A stretch of DNA of 64,000 nt from positions 23,851-87,850 of the forward strand of contig NZ_JBHUDD010000047.1 of NCBI RefSeq assembly GCF_042677865.1, in the 5' to 3' direction. Under the pieces are notes generated by a model. It did no database searches. It was given only the letters and a program-made list of their open reading frames with translations, and had not been told where the DNA came from. Below are positions 19,117 to 27,822 of the stretch, one piece after another. A program made the position numbers and the translations under genes. The stretch is from Lutimaribacter salitolerans. Lineage in GTDB: Bacteria > Pseudomonadota > Alphaproteobacteria > Rhodobacterales > Rhodobacteraceae. Within the stretch, counting starts at the first letter, position 1. Every line of letters starts with the position of its first letter.

Positions 19117-19658
19117 ATACGTACTATCTGACTTTCTCTTGGCGGGACATTCCCGTGGCACGGCTGACGAACCGGCTGACGATGCGGTTTTTCGGGCCAT
19201 TGCGCTGGATCGCGGTGCTGCTGGCGGTGACGGTGCTGTTTGCGTCGTTCAACCTTTTGCAGACCCATGTGTTTCCGCATGAAAGCGGGGCGCAACTGTC
19301 CACGGTGCTGGCCGTCATCTGCTGCGCGGTGACGCTGGGCATCGGCAACACGCTGGGCCACAAGAGGTTGCAGGCGGAACTGGCGAATGCGCCGATCCGG
19401 CAGAAACCCTGCAGCCTGGCGATCAATCAGTACGGCATCGCGGGCGGGGGCGGTGCGCTGTATTCGCATGTGGATTGGGCCGATGTGACCGAGATCGCGG
19501 AAACCGGCAGTTTCATCCTGATCATGCTGTCGCCGCTGGAATACATCCCGATCCCTGATTTCTCGCTTCCGCCCGAAACGACGCGATCCGACCTGGTGCG
19601 GCAGTTGCGTGAATGGCATGCGGCCGCGCAGGCAACAGGTGACGAGGCTTTTGCCTGA
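19113..19658 (+). CDS. YcxB-like membrane protein, function unknown
   Basis: A 181-residue protein with two hydrophobic segments near residues 32-50 and 64-82, followed by a soluble tail. The tail has the YcxB-like pattern (YGIAGGGGALYSHVDWADVTEIAETGSFILIMLS). Members of this family are poorly characterised. It overlaps the rsmD stop by ATGA and so is likely co-translated with it. No catalytic motif is evident. Confidence 0.75.
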   Translation: MNTYYLTFSWRDIPVARLTNRLTMRFFGPLRWIAVLLAVTVLFASFNLLQTHVFPHESGAQLSTVLAVICCAVTLGIGNTLGHKRLQAELANAPIRQKPCSLAINQYGIAGGGGALYSHVDWADVTEIAETGSFILIMLSPLEYIPIPDFSLPPETTRSDLVRQLREWHAAAQATGDEAFA

Positions 19659-19676
19659 CCCCGAAAACCCGGCGGC

Positions 19677-20525
19677 TTACTGGTCGTAGGTCGGGTGGAA
19701 CCGGCCTGCGGGCGACAGGGTGAAAATCTGCGCGCCATCTGCCGTGACACCCACCGAGTGTTCGAACTGCGCTGACAAGGATTTGTCACGCGTCACCGCC
19801 GTCCAGTCATCGGCCAGCACCTTGGTTTCCGGGCGGCCAAGGTTGACCATCGGTTCGATGGTGAAGAACATCCCCTCTTCCAGCCGGGGGCCGGTGCCGG
19901 GGCGACCATAGTGCAGCACGTTGGGTGGAGCGTGAAACACCCGGCCCAGCCCGTGACCGCAGAAATCGCGCACGACCGACATGCGCTGGGACTCCACATA
20001 GGTCTGGATCGCGTGGCCGATGTCGCCAAAGGTGTTTCCGGGTTTGACCGCCTCGATCCCAAGCATCAGGGAGTCATGCGTGACCTGAATCAGACGCTCG
20101 GCCTTGCGCGACAGCTTGCCCGCCACATACATGCGGCTGGTATCGCCATACCAGCCATCCACGATCACGGTCACGTCGATGTTCAGGATGTCGCCATCCT
20201 TGAGTTTCTTGTCGCCGGGAATGCCGTGGCAGACAACGTGATTGATCGAAATGCACGAGGCATGCCTGTAGCCCTTGTAGCCGATGGTGGCCGATTTCGC
20301 GCCAGCATCGGCGATCATCTGTTCGATCAGGCGGTCGATCTCGCCGGTGGTCTGACCGGGAAAGACATGGGGTGCAATGTCGTCAAGTATGCGCGCGGCC
20401 AATGCACCGGCGGTTTCCATGCCGGCGAATTCCGTTGCTTCGTGAATACGGATGCCGTCGCGTGTCACGCGACCCCTGTGCGCTTCGTTCAATTTGTCGG
20501 ACCTTTTGCCGAATTTCAAAATCAT
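19677..20525 (-). CDS. map: Methionine aminopeptidase, type I
   Basis: Cytosolic metallopeptidase of 282 residues that removes initiator methionine. The metal ligands appear in order: Asp in NIDVTVIVDGWYGDTSRMY (two Asp), His in CGHGLGRVFH, Glu in FFTIEPMV and the final Glu in QFEHSVGV. The His in CISINHVVCHGIPG lines the active site. The extra N-terminal 25 residues are common in alphaproteobacteria. It lies downstream of sfsA on the same strand with a 59-bp gap. Confidence 0.96.
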   Translation of the reverse strand: MILKFGKRSDKLNEAHRGRVTRDGIRIHEATEFAGMETAGALAARILDDIAPHVFPGQTTGEIDRLIEQMIADAGAKSATIGYKGYRHASCISINHVVCHGIPGDKKLKDGDILNIDVTVIVDGWYGDTSRMYVAGKLSRKAERLIQVTHDSLMLGIEAVKPGNTFGDIGHAIQTYVESQRMSVVRDFCGHGLGRVFHAPPNVLHYGRPGTGPRLEEGMFFTIEPMVNLGRPETKVLADDWTAVTRDKSLSAQFEHSVGVTADGAQIFTLSPAGRFHPTYDQ

Positions 20526-20584
20526 ACGCCCTATTTAGGGCAAAATATACCCAAGGACCAGTGCGGCGAATCGCGTACGCCCGT

Positions 20585-21286
20585 TCAGGGATGCACAAAT
20601 GCAAGTGGTCGGCCAAGCGTTATCTTATGCGGCGTGATCGCGCAGTCAAATACCATCACCCGCACCCCTGCCTGCATCGCCCGGGACAGCCCCGCGGCAT
20701 AGGCCGGGTCGATGTCTGCGGCGATGCCCGCGCGGTCGCAATCGGTGCGCTGCACCAGATACAGCATCGCGGCACGCGCGCCTTGCGCGGCAATCTGCGA
20801 CAACTCGTGCAGATGTTTCAGCCCGCGCGCGGTGACGCTGTCGGGAAACTCGGCCAGCCCCGGCTGGCGCGACAGGGTGACGGATTTCACCTCGACCCAG
20901 GTATCGGGGCCGTCACCGGACAGCAGGAAATCGATGCGTGAGTTTTCGCCGTATTTCACCTCGGGGCGCACGATGGGGGCTGACAGCCCCGGCACCTGCC
21001 CTGCCTGCAAGGCGGCGCGCAGGGCGCGGTTGGGCACGGATGTGTCCACGCCGGTGAAATGGCCATTGTCATGCTCGACCAGCCGCCAGCCGTATTTCAG
21101 TTTTTTCTTCGGGTCGTCATTGGGTTCCAGCCAGATGCGCATCCCCGGATCGGCAAGACCCATCATCGAGCCGGGATTGGCGCAATGGGCGGTGATCTCG
21201 GTCCCGTCTTCCAGCCGTGCATCGGCCAGGAACCGCTTGTAGCGGCGGATCAGCGTGGCGGGCACAAGGGGCGTTTGAAAGCGCAT
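20585..21286 (-). CDS. sfsA: Sugar fermentation stimulation protein SfsA
   Basis: A 233-residue SfsA-family protein, with HCANPGSMMGL, PNDDPKKKLKYGWRLVEH, RIDFLLSG and VEVKSVTLSRQPGLAEFPDSVTARGLKHL. The last block is PD-(D/E)XK-nuclease-like. The molecular role is unsettled; nucleic-acid binding has been reported for the E. coli protein. The start is placed at ATG 21286 (MRFQTPLVPATLIRRYKRF); 12 further codons upstream are not conserved-looking. The map/sfsA neighbourhood is common in Rhodobacteraceae. Confidence 0.93.
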   Translation of the reverse strand: MRFQTPLVPATLIRRYKRFLADARLEDGTEITAHCANPGSMMGLADPGMRIWLEPNDDPKKKLKYGWRLVEHDNGHFTGVDTSVPNRALRAALQAGQVPGLSAPIVRPEVKYGENSRIDFLLSGDGPDTWVEVKSVTLSRQPGLAEFPDSVTARGLKHLHELSQIAAQGARAAMLYLVQRTDCDRAGIAADIDPAYAAGLSRAMQAGVRVMVFDCAITPHKITLGRPLAFVHP

Positions 21287-21341
21287 GACAGGCGGCCTAT
21301 GCGCTGCCGGCCAAAAAGGCAATTGTGTGAAAAAGAGAATT

Positions 21342-21372
21342 TTGATAAATAATAAAAAGAATCAATTATCAA
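21342..21372. promoter_or_regulatory. AT-rich inverted repeat upstream of the methyltransferase/TetR pair
   Basis: TTGATAA (21342-21348) and TTATCAA (21366-21372) are inverted copies 17 bp apart inside an AT-rich patch (21330-21375). It could be the core promoter plus an operator for the TetR protein encoded two genes on; that assignment is inference. Confidence 0.4.
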
Positions 21373-21386
21373 TATGGAGTTTCGTC

Positions 21387-21830
21387 ATGACACGATTTTT
21401 GCCGCCTTACCTGTTCCTGTCGCTCTTGCTGCCGCTGGCAGCGATTTGGCTTTGGCATCCCCCGGCGCAGGTGCCGTTCGAGATCAACGTGCCGCCATGG
21501 GACGTGCCCCTGATCCTGGGTCTGGTGCTTGTGATCTGGGCGCGCGTGCAGTTCAGGCAAAGCGACAGCGAGATCATGACCTTCGATACACCGCGCAATC
21601 TGGTCACGACCGGGGTCTTCAGACTGTCCCGCAATCCGATGTATCTGGGTTTTGCGCTGATCCTTTTGGCTGGCGCCTTGTACGTGAATTTCTGGTGTGC
21701 CTTTGTCGTGCCTGCGGTATTTCTTGCAGTGTGCCAGTGGTGGAATATCCCCGCCGAGGAACGCAACATGCGCGCAGAGTTCGGACCGGCCTATGACGCC
21801 TATGCCGCCCGGGTGCGCCGCTGGATATGA
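21387..21830 (+). CDS. Isoprenylcysteine carboxyl methyltransferase family membrane protein
   Basis: Membrane protein of 147 residues in the ICMT/PEMT superfamily. It has four to five hydrophobic segments, then TGVFRLSRNPMYLGF (about 78-92) and PAEERNMRAEFGPAYDAYAARVRRW, the usual SAM-binding C-terminal pattern. Bacterial substrates are generally unknown. The start at ATG 21387 follows GGAG. It is one base away from the TetR gene, and both stand behind an AT-rich spacer, which suggests a separately acquired two-gene unit between sfsA and the CinA-like gene. Confidence 0.85.
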   Translation: MTRFLPPYLFLSLLLPLAAIWLWHPPAQVPFEINVPPWDVPLILGLVLVIWARVQFRQSDSEIMTFDTPRNLVTTGVFRLSRNPMYLGFALILLAGALYVNFWCAFVVPAVFLAVCQWWNIPAEERNMRAEFGPAYDAYAARVRRWI

Positions 21831-21831
21831 C

Positions 21832-22425
21832 ATGGCACGACCAAAACCCGACACCGAAAAGATCAGGCACAAGCTGTTGCAGGCCGCCGAGGACATGCTG
21901 GCCGAAACCGGCGGCAGGCGCCTGGTCCTGTCCGAGATTGCGCGCCGCGTCGGGCTGAGCCAAAGCCATGCCCACAACTTCTTTGCGACCAAATCCGATC
22001 TGGTGCGCGCGCTGGCCGAACGCTGGTTTGCCGAGGTCGAGGGTGCCTTGGACGCGGTGCAGAAGGATCAACTGGATCCTGCCGAGGCACTTGAGGCTTA
22101 TGTGCTGACCATCTTGCGGCTGAAACGGGCGCGTCATGATGCCGATCCGCGGCTGTTTGCGGCCTATATCGATCTTGCGGGCGATCATGGTGACGTGATC
22201 GCGGCTCACGCGGGGCGATTGCGGGATGGTCTGCGTGAAATCTTGTCACGACAGGTGCCATCGTCACATCTGGAGACGGCAACGGATATGGTCATGGATG
22301 CGACAGTGGCCTTTCGCATACCGCACATGATCGCCCTGATGCGCCCGGGCGCAAGTGATGAACGGGCGCGCCGGGTTGTCGCCATGTGTCAGGCGGCCCT
22401 GAATGGCGGGTTGCCGCGCGAGTGA
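21832..22425 (+). CDS. TetR-family transcriptional regulator
   Basis: A 197-residue regulator. The N-terminal helix-turn-helix reads LVLSEIARRVGLSQSHAHNFFATKSDLVRALAERWF (about 31-66). The ligand-binding domain is variable. Because it forms an operon with the ICMT-like gene, it probably controls that promoter; the inverted repeat at 21342-21372 is a candidate site. The inducer is unknown. Confidence 0.9.
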   Translation: MARPKPDTEKIRHKLLQAAEDMLAETGGRRLVLSEIARRVGLSQSHAHNFFATKSDLVRALAERWFAEVEGALDAVQKDQLDPAEALEAYVLTILRLKRARHDADPRLFAAYIDLAGDHGDVIAAHAGRLRDGLREILSRQVPSSHLETATDMVMDATVAFRIPHMIALMRPGASDERARRVVAMCQAALNGGLPRE

Positions 22426-22492
22426 TGCATTGGAAAGCCCCGGGCGCTGGTCTAAAGTTGCGGCGTGGCCAACATCAGCAAGAAAGATACCC

Positions 22493-23215
22493 ATGACCAA
22501 CCCCACCGCCGCCATGATCGTGATTGGCGATGAGATCCTGTCCGGGCGCACGCGGGATTCCAACATGCATTATCTGGCGCAGGAACTGACCAAGGCGGGC
22601 ATCAACCTCGCAGAGGTGCGCATGGTCAGCGACGACCCGGGCGCGATCGAGGGTGCGGTGCGGGCGTTGTCGTCGGCCTTTGACCATGTGTTCACCAGCG
22701 GCGGGATCGGCCCGACCCATGATGACATCACCGCCGATTGCATCGCGCGGGCCTTTGACCGGGCCATCGACGTGCGCGACGATGCGCGCGCGCTGTTGCA
22801 GGTGCATTATGACCGGATGGGCACCGACCTGAACGCCGCGCGGCTGCGCATGGCGCGTATCCCCGAGGGCGCCGTGCTGATCGAGAACCCGGTTTCCGCC
22901 GCGCCGGGATTCTCGATTGAAAACGTGCATGTGCTCGCAGGTGTGCCGGCGGTGTTTCAGGCGATGGTGGCCAGCGTGGTGCCGACGCTGGTGGGCGGCA
23001 AGCCGCTGCTGTCGCAGTCGCTGCGCGTGTTCCGGGGCGAGGGCGATATCGCCGGGCCGCTGGGCGCGCTGGCCCATGACTTTCCAGACCTGTCCATCGG
23101 ATCGTACCCGTTCCAGAAAGACGGGGCCTATGGCGCGCAGATCGTCATTCGCGGGCAGGATGCCGCGCAGGTGGATGCGGCGATGACGCGGCTGTCGCGG
23201 ATGTTCGACGCATGA
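22493..23215 (+). CDS. Molybdopterin-binding (CinA N-terminal-like) protein
   Basis: A 240-residue protein of the MoCF_biosynth/CinA-N family. AAMIVIGDEILSGRTRDSN opens the protein, and FTSGGIGPTHDDIT (about 66-79) is the MogA/MoaB/CinA nucleotide-binding signature. Full CinA proteins carry a C-terminal amidase domain that is missing here. Homologues act as nucleotide pyrophosphatases or are of unknown role. Its stop overlaps the acetyltransferase start, so it begins a chain of four overlapping genes. Confidence 0.9.
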   Translation: MTNPTAAMIVIGDEILSGRTRDSNMHYLAQELTKAGINLAEVRMVSDDPGAIEGAVRALSSAFDHVFTSGGIGPTHDDITADCIARAFDRAIDVRDDARALLQVHYDRMGTDLNAARLRMARIPEGAVLIENPVSAAPGFSIENVHVLAGVPAVFQAMVASVVPTLVGGKPLLSQSLRVFRGEGDIAGPLGALAHDFPDLSIGSYPFQKDGAYGAQIVIRGQDAAQVDAAMTRLSRMFDA

Positions 23216-23943
23216 TGCCCACGGTGCAGCGGCTGTATGACGTGGTGGATGGGACATGGCCCGCCGCCGGGTTTCAGCGGCTTGGACCCTGGATGATCCG
23301 CGAGGGGCAGGGCGGCGGGCAGCGCGTGTCGGCGGCCAATGCGGTGGACCCGGTGCGCGATGCCGACATACCGCAGGCCGAGGATGCTATGCAAAAACTG
23401 GGCCAGCCCCGGCTGTTCCAGATCCGGCAGGGCGACGAGGCGCTGGATGCGATGCTGGCAGCCCGGGGCTATGCCGTTGTCGATCCGGTCAATATCCATG
23501 TCGCGCCGGTGGACGCCGTGGCCACTGAACGCCCGCCGCGCATCACCACATTCTGCCTGTGGGAGCCGCTGGCGATCCAGATCGACATGTGGGCCGCCGG
23601 GGGCATCGGGCCGGGGCGGATTGCGGTGATGCACCGCGCCAAGGGGCCGAAAACCAGCCTGATCGGGCGGCTGAACGATCATCCTGGTGGCACCGGCTTT
23701 GTCGCCATGCACGACGGCATCGCGATGGTTCACGCGCTGGAGGTGCTGGAACACCAGCGCCAGCAGGGCATGGGCCGCTATTTCATGCGCGAGGCCGCGT
23801 TCTGGGCGCAGGCCAACGGGGCCAGCCACCTGTCTGTGGTCTGCACCCAAGGTAACGACGGGGCGAACGCGCTCTATTCTTCCCTCGGGATGACCCTTGT
23901 GGGACAGTATCACTATCGCAAGCACGAGGAGGATTTCGCATGA
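23212..23943 (+). CDS. GNAT-family N-acetyltransferase
   Basis: A 243-residue acetyltransferase. The acetyl-CoA region VHALEVLEHQRQQGMGRYFMREAAFWAQANGA (about 181-212) has the QxxGxG-type motif A. VVCTQGNDGANALYSSLGM is the usual motif B region near the end. The N-terminal half is a less conserved partner domain. The substrate is unknown. ATGA overlaps on both sides (with the CinA-like and AhpD-like genes) indicate tight co-translation. Confidence 0.88.
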   Translation: MMPTVQRLYDVVDGTWPAAGFQRLGPWMIREGQGGGQRVSAANAVDPVRDADIPQAEDAMQKLGQPRLFQIRQGDEALDAMLAARGYAVVDPVNIHVAPVDAVATERPPRITTFCLWEPLAIQIDMWAAGGIGPGRIAVMHRAKGPKTSLIGRLNDHPGGTGFVAMHDGIAMVHALEVLEHQRQQGMGRYFMREAAFWAQANGASHLSVVCTQGNDGANALYSSLGMTLVGQYHYRKHEEDFA

Positions 23944-24512
23944 GCGACAAAGACATTCCCACAGCCCTGAACCTGCCGCAGGTCGATCCGTTGCCACCGG
24001 CGACGCAAAAGTATTTCGACATCTGTCAGGACAAGCTGGGGCTGGTGCCCAACGTGCTGCGCGCCCATGCGTTCGACATCGACAAGCTGGATGCGTTTTC
24101 GGCGCTGTACAACAACCTGATGCTGGCCGACAGCGGGCTGAGCAAGCTGGAGCGCGAGATGATCGCGGTGGCGGTCAGCTCGGTCAATCGCTGCTTCTAT
24201 TGCATGACGGCGCATGGGCAGGCGGTGCGCGCGCTCTCGGGCGACCCCAAACTGGGCGAGGCGCTGGTGATGAATTACCGCGTCGCTGACATCACGCCGA
24301 AACAGCGCGCGATGCTGGATTTCGCGGTGATGATGACAGAGGCAAGCCACCGGATCGAGGAATCGGATCGCGAGGCGCTGCGCGCGCATGGCTTTACCGA
24401 CCGCGACATCTGGGACATTGCCAATGTGGCGGGGTTCTACAACATGACGAACCGCGTGGCCTCGGCCGTCGATATGCGCCCCAATGACGAGTATCACGCC
24501 CAGAACAGATGA
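23940..24512 (+). CDS. AhpD/carboxymuconolactone decarboxylase-like peroxidase-related protein
   Basis: A 190-residue all-alpha protein of the AhpD-like, uncharacterised peroxidase-related family. The redox motif is RCFYCMTAH with Cys85, Cys88 and His92, matching the AhpD CxxC...H active site. It probably reduces peroxides or organic hydroperoxides with an unknown electron donor. It sits in the overlapping operon between the GNAT and OmpA-like genes, sharing four bases with each. Confidence 0.9.
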   Translation: MSDKDIPTALNLPQVDPLPPATQKYFDICQDKLGLVPNVLRAHAFDIDKLDAFSALYNNLMLADSGLSKLEREMIAVAVSSVNRCFYCMTAHGQAVRALSGDPKLGEALVMNYRVADITPKQRAMLDFAVMMTEASHRIEESDREALRAHGFTDRDIWDIANVAGFYNMTNRVASAVDMRPNDEYHAQNR

Positions 24513-25426
24513 TGCGCCGTGCCGCTGCCCTTGTCCTGTGTCTGGTCGCTGCGCCGGCGTCCGCACTGGAGCTGAGCCTGCCGGTCAGCGCGCGGCCCAC
24601 GGCAGAGGTGGTGACCGACCCTGACAGCTATGCCCTGCCCACCGGCCCGTTTGACGCGGGCAGGGTGCCGGCGCAGCAGGTCGAGGGGCGGGTATCGCGG
24701 CAGGCGTGGCGGATCGCCGGGCAGAACATGACCACGCTGCAACTGTTCGCGCCGCTGCGCGATCAGCTGTCCGATGCCGGTTACGAGGTGATGTTCGACT
24801 GCGCCGATGCGGGCTGCGGCGGGTTCGATTTCCGGTTCGAGATCGAGGTGCTGCCCGCGCCCGCGATGTATGTCAGCCTGACCGATTTTCGATTTGTCGC
24901 GGCACGCAAGGGTGCGGGCGATCACGTGACCCTGCTGGTCAGCCGCACCGGCAGTGCCGGGTTCGTGCAACTGGTGCGGGTCACGGGGCAGGGGGCCGAG
25001 GCGGACCTGCCCCGGATCACGGAAACTGTCACGCCGATGGCGGGCAATGGTGATCTGGCGCAGGAATTGCTGGCGCAAGGGCACGCGGTTCTGAGCGATC
25101 TGGAGTTTGCCACCGGGACATCGGATCTGAGCGAAGGGACCTATGCCTCGCTGGAGGCCCTGGCAGGGTTCATGCAGGTCAATTCGCAGGCCCGGATCGC
25201 ACTGGTGGGTCATACCGATGCGGTGGGCGCGCTGGACGGCAATATCGCGCTGTCGAAACGACGCGCGGTTGCGGTGCTGGAACGGTTGGCGGATGCCCAT
25301 GGCGTGCCGCGCGACCGGATGGTGGCCGAGGGCATGGGCTATCTGTCGCCCATTGCCCCCAACACCACGCCCGAGGGCCGCGAGGCCAATCGCCGGGTCG
25401 AGGTTGTTCTGCTGAACACCGACTAG
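24509..25426 (+). CDS. OmpA-family periplasmic/outer-membrane protein
   Basis: A 305-residue exported protein with a short Sec signal (APASA near residue 19). The middle part has a Cys pair (CADAGCGG). The C-terminal OmpA-like domain (about 187-303) contains ALVGHTDAVGALDGNIALSKRRA and EANRRVEVVLL, which bind peptidoglycan. It differs from porin-type OmpA in lacking a beta-barrel. It ends the four-gene overlapping operon and is convergent with the rhodanese gene, 6 bp apart. Confidence 0.9.
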   Translation: MMRRAAALVLCLVAAPASALELSLPVSARPTAEVVTDPDSYALPTGPFDAGRVPAQQVEGRVSRQAWRIAGQNMTTLQLFAPLRDQLSDAGYEVMFDCADAGCGGFDFRFEIEVLPAPAMYVSLTDFRFVAARKGAGDHVTLLVSRTGSAGFVQLVRVTGQGAEADLPRITETVTPMAGNGDLAQELLAQGHAVLSDLEFATGTSDLSEGTYASLEALAGFMQVNSQARIALVGHTDAVGALDGNIALSKRRAVAVLERLADAHGVPRDRMVAEGMGYLSPIAPNTTPEGREANRRVEVVLLNTD

Positions 25427-25432
25427 CGCGTG

Positions 25433-25813
25433 TTATTCCGGGGTCGTCGCCTGCGGCGCGCCGGTGGCCATGTTGGTGCCGATATACGGCTTCTTGGCAG
25501 ATTTCCACGCGGCGAACCCGCCGTCCAGATGCGCGATCTGCGTCACGCCAGCGGCAATGGCTGCACGCGCGACGCGCTCGGACCGCACGCCCGAGCCGCA
25601 ATGGAACACGATGCGCTTGTCCGACTGGCCCGGCAGCTTGTCGCCGTTGAAAAACGCCATCGGCATCAGCAGCGCGCCTTCGATATGTTCGAACATGTAC
25701 TCCTGCGGGGTGCGCACGTCGATCAGCACGACTTCGTTGGCGTCAAAGGCTGTCGCCACCTCGTCCACGGACCAGGTTTCAAAACTCGCGTCGCCAATCT
25801 TTTCGGTTTTCAT
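25433..25813 (-). CDS. Single-domain rhodanese
   Basis: Sulfurtransferase of 126 residues. The active loop VFHCGSGVRSERVA near residues 69-82 carries the catalytic cysteine. DVRTPQEYMFEHIEGALLMPM is the conserved CH2-type region. The start at ATG 25813 follows AAGGAGAC at good spacing; the longer frame upstream is a shadow of the next gene. It forms an operon with the metallo-hydrolase upstream, a combination used in sulfide/persulfide handling. Confidence 0.93.
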   Translation of the reverse strand: MKTEKIGDASFETWSVDEVATAFDANEVVLIDVRTPQEYMFEHIEGALLMPMAFFNGDKLPGQSDKRIVFHCGSGVRSERVARAAIAAGVTQIAHLDGGFAAWKSAKKPYIGTNMATGAPQATTPE

Positions 25814-25824
25814 GCTGTGTCTCC

Positions 25825-26718
25825 TTAAAACTTGTTTGCCGGGATCTTGAAGTAGGCATTGCCATCGCTTTCGGTCGGGGCAAGACGCCCGCCGCGCAGA
25901 TTCACCTGCAAGGCGTAGAGCATGCGGTCGGGCAGCGACAGGGTGGCGTCCCGATCGTCGCGCAACTGGCGGAACGCCGCTTCGGTCTTGCCGGCCAGAT
26001 GCGGGTTGTGCGCCTTGTGCTGCGCCACCGTCGCCTCCCATGCGGGGTCTTGGCGGTCGCCCACGGGCGGGTAGTCATGGCCGACGAAAAGGCGGGTGTC
26101 GTCGGGAAGCGACAGGATGGATTGCAGGCTGTTCCACAGATCGGCAGAGGTGCCGCCGGGGAAATCCGCGCGGCTGGTGCCAGCATCCACATGCATCAGC
26201 GTGTCATGCACAAAGGCGGCATCCCCGATGACATAGGTGATCGAGCCCAGCGTATGCCCGGGGTGCAGCATCACGCGCACGTCAAGATCGCCAATGCGGA
26301 ACGTCTCGCCATCGGCGAACAGCCGGTCGAAATCACGGTCGGGGTCGAACGCGTCGGGCAGGTTGTAGAACCCGGCCCACAGGGTTGCGATGTCGCGGGT
26401 TTTCGCGCCGATGGCGTTGGGCGCGCCGGTCTGGTCCTTGAGCCATGCGCTGGCCATCATGTGATCGGCATGGGGGTGGGTATCGAGCACCCATTGCACG
26501 GTCAGGCCCTGCGCGGCGACGAAATCCAGCACCTCCTGCGCGCTGTCGGTGCGGGTGCGGGCGTGGGCGGGGTCGAAATCCAGCACAACGTCGATCAGCG
26601 CCGCCTTTTTGGTGGCCGGGTCGGCGGCGACATACATGATCGAGCCTGTGTCGGGGTCGTAGAATCCCGTGACCTCGGGTGACTTGGGGCCGGTGGACGG
26701 GCTGGTGCGGGTGAACAT
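25825..26718 (-). CDS. MBL-fold persulfide dioxygenase-like hydrolase
   Basis: Metallo-beta-lactamase-fold protein of 297 residues. The motif THPHADHM (about 81-88) and the later HPGHTLGS, HVDAGTSRADFPGG and FVGHDYPP provide the iron ligands of the ETHE1/SdoA/Blh persulfide dioxygenase group. The likely reaction is oxidation of glutathione persulfide to sulfite. It is the first gene of an operon with the rhodanese, separated by 11 bp. No sulfide:quinone reductase or BigR/SqrR repressor gene is in the window. An AT-rich spot at 26764-26779 may hold its promoter. Confidence 0.9.
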   Translation of the reverse strand: MFTRTSPSTGPKSPEVTGFYDPDTGSIMYVAADPATKKAALIDVVLDFDPAHARTRTDSAQEVLDFVAAQGLTVQWVLDTHPHADHMMASAWLKDQTGAPNAIGAKTRDIATLWAGFYNLPDAFDPDRDFDRLFADGETFRIGDLDVRVMLHPGHTLGSITYVIGDAAFVHDTLMHVDAGTSRADFPGGTSADLWNSLQSILSLPDDTRLFVGHDYPPVGDRQDPAWEATVAQHKAHNPHLAGKTEAAFRQLRDDRDATLSLPDRMLYALQVNLRGGRLAPTESDGNAYFKIPANKF

Positions 26719-26809
26719 CGGTGCCTCATTTCTTGTGCTTCAAAGATACGTTTCACATGCAGGTAATAGAATATTATGGGATCACAAGGGGTGGTGCCGC
26801 ATTTCCTGT

Positions 26810-27724
26810 CTATCCCTGCAACTCGCGCAGCATCGTCTTGCAGTGGTCTATCATGAAATCGGCAAACACCTGCACCTTGGGATCGCGATAGCGGCGCGAG
26901 GGCGACAGGCAGGCCAGTTGCGTGGGCAGTGGCGGTGTATCCGTGGCCACGGGCACCAGCGCGCCGCTGGCCAGATGGGCGGCCACCTCGAACAGCGGTT
27001 TCAGGACGATCCCGGCCCCGTCCAGCGCCCAGCCGGTCAACACGTCGCCATCGTCGCTTTCCAGCGGGCCGGTGATCTCGAACCGTTTTGGGCCGTCAGG
27101 CGTTTGCAGTGTCCATTGAAATTCCTGCGCGCCCGGAAAGCGCAGGTTCAGGCAGTCATGCCCCTGGGCCACCAGCGCGGCCCCGTCACGGGGCATGCCG
27201 CGCCGGGCGAGATAGGCAGGGGCGGCGCAAAGGACGCGCGGACATTCCTCGATTACGCGGACCTTGAGATCGCTGTCGGTCAGCGGGCCAAGGTGAAACG
27301 CCAGGTCCAGCCCCTCGCCCGCCACGTCGATCACCCGGTCGGACAGGCGCAGGCGGATGTCGATACGCGGATACTGCGCCTTGAAGGCGGGCACGGCGGG
27401 CGCGATGAACCGCCGCCCCACGCCCAGGGGGGCCGCCACGAACAGCGTGCCGCGGGGGGACTGGCTGGCCTCCATCACCGCGGCCTCGGCGGTGTCTATC
27501 GCCTCGAGTATCCGGCAGGCCCCATCATAGAACGTGCGCCCGTGTTCCGTGGCCGTCAGCGCGCGGGTGGTGCGGTTGAACAGCCGCACGCCCAGATGCT
27601 TTTCCAACTCGGCGATGCGCGACGAGGCGACGGCGGGCGAGGCGCGCTGGTCGCGGGCGGCGGCACTCATGCTGCCCAATTCATAGACGCGCACGAACAT
27701 GCGGATGTTGTTCACATAGGCCAT
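26810..27724 (-). CDS. LysR-family transcriptional regulator
   Basis: A 304-residue regulator. The N-terminal winged helix reads MFVRVYELGSMSAAARDQRASPAVASSRIAELEKHLGVRLFNRTTR, followed by a periplasmic-binding-protein-like effector domain. The start at ATG 27724 excludes 42 upstream codons that overlap the divergent promoter. The 98-bp gap to puuD makes control of puuD plausible. No purine-related effector can be deduced. Confidence 0.92.
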   Translation of the reverse strand: MAYVNNIRMFVRVYELGSMSAAARDQRASPAVASSRIAELEKHLGVRLFNRTTRALTATEHGRTFYDGACRILEAIDTAEAAVMEASQSPRGTLFVAAPLGVGRRFIAPAVPAFKAQYPRIDIRLRLSDRVIDVAGEGLDLAFHLGPLTDSDLKVRVIEECPRVLCAAPAYLARRGMPRDGAALVAQGHDCLNLRFPGAQEFQWTLQTPDGPKRFEITGPLESDDGDVLTGWALDGAGIVLKPLFEVAAHLASGALVPVATDTPPLPTQLACLSPSRRYRDPKVQVFADFMIDHCKTMLRELQG

Positions 27725-27822
27725 TTTCAGATTCTTTTTGAAACTGTTCCCGCTACCTGATGGATTAACAGACAAATGCCGCCTGCGGTAGGCTGCCGCG
27801 ACCCAACCGGAAAGAGGTTCGA

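Noticed and set aside
23212..23943. Idea that the GNAT gene and AhpD-like gene form a toxin-antitoxin pair
   Set aside because: Sizes, families and operon position do not fit GNAT-RHH modules; no DNA-binding partner is present.
26760..26785. BigR/SqrR operator upstream of the persulfide dioxygenase gene
   Set aside because: The AT-rich string has only an imperfect palindrome and lacks clear ATTC-N8-GAAT half-sites, so it is noted only as a possible promoter.
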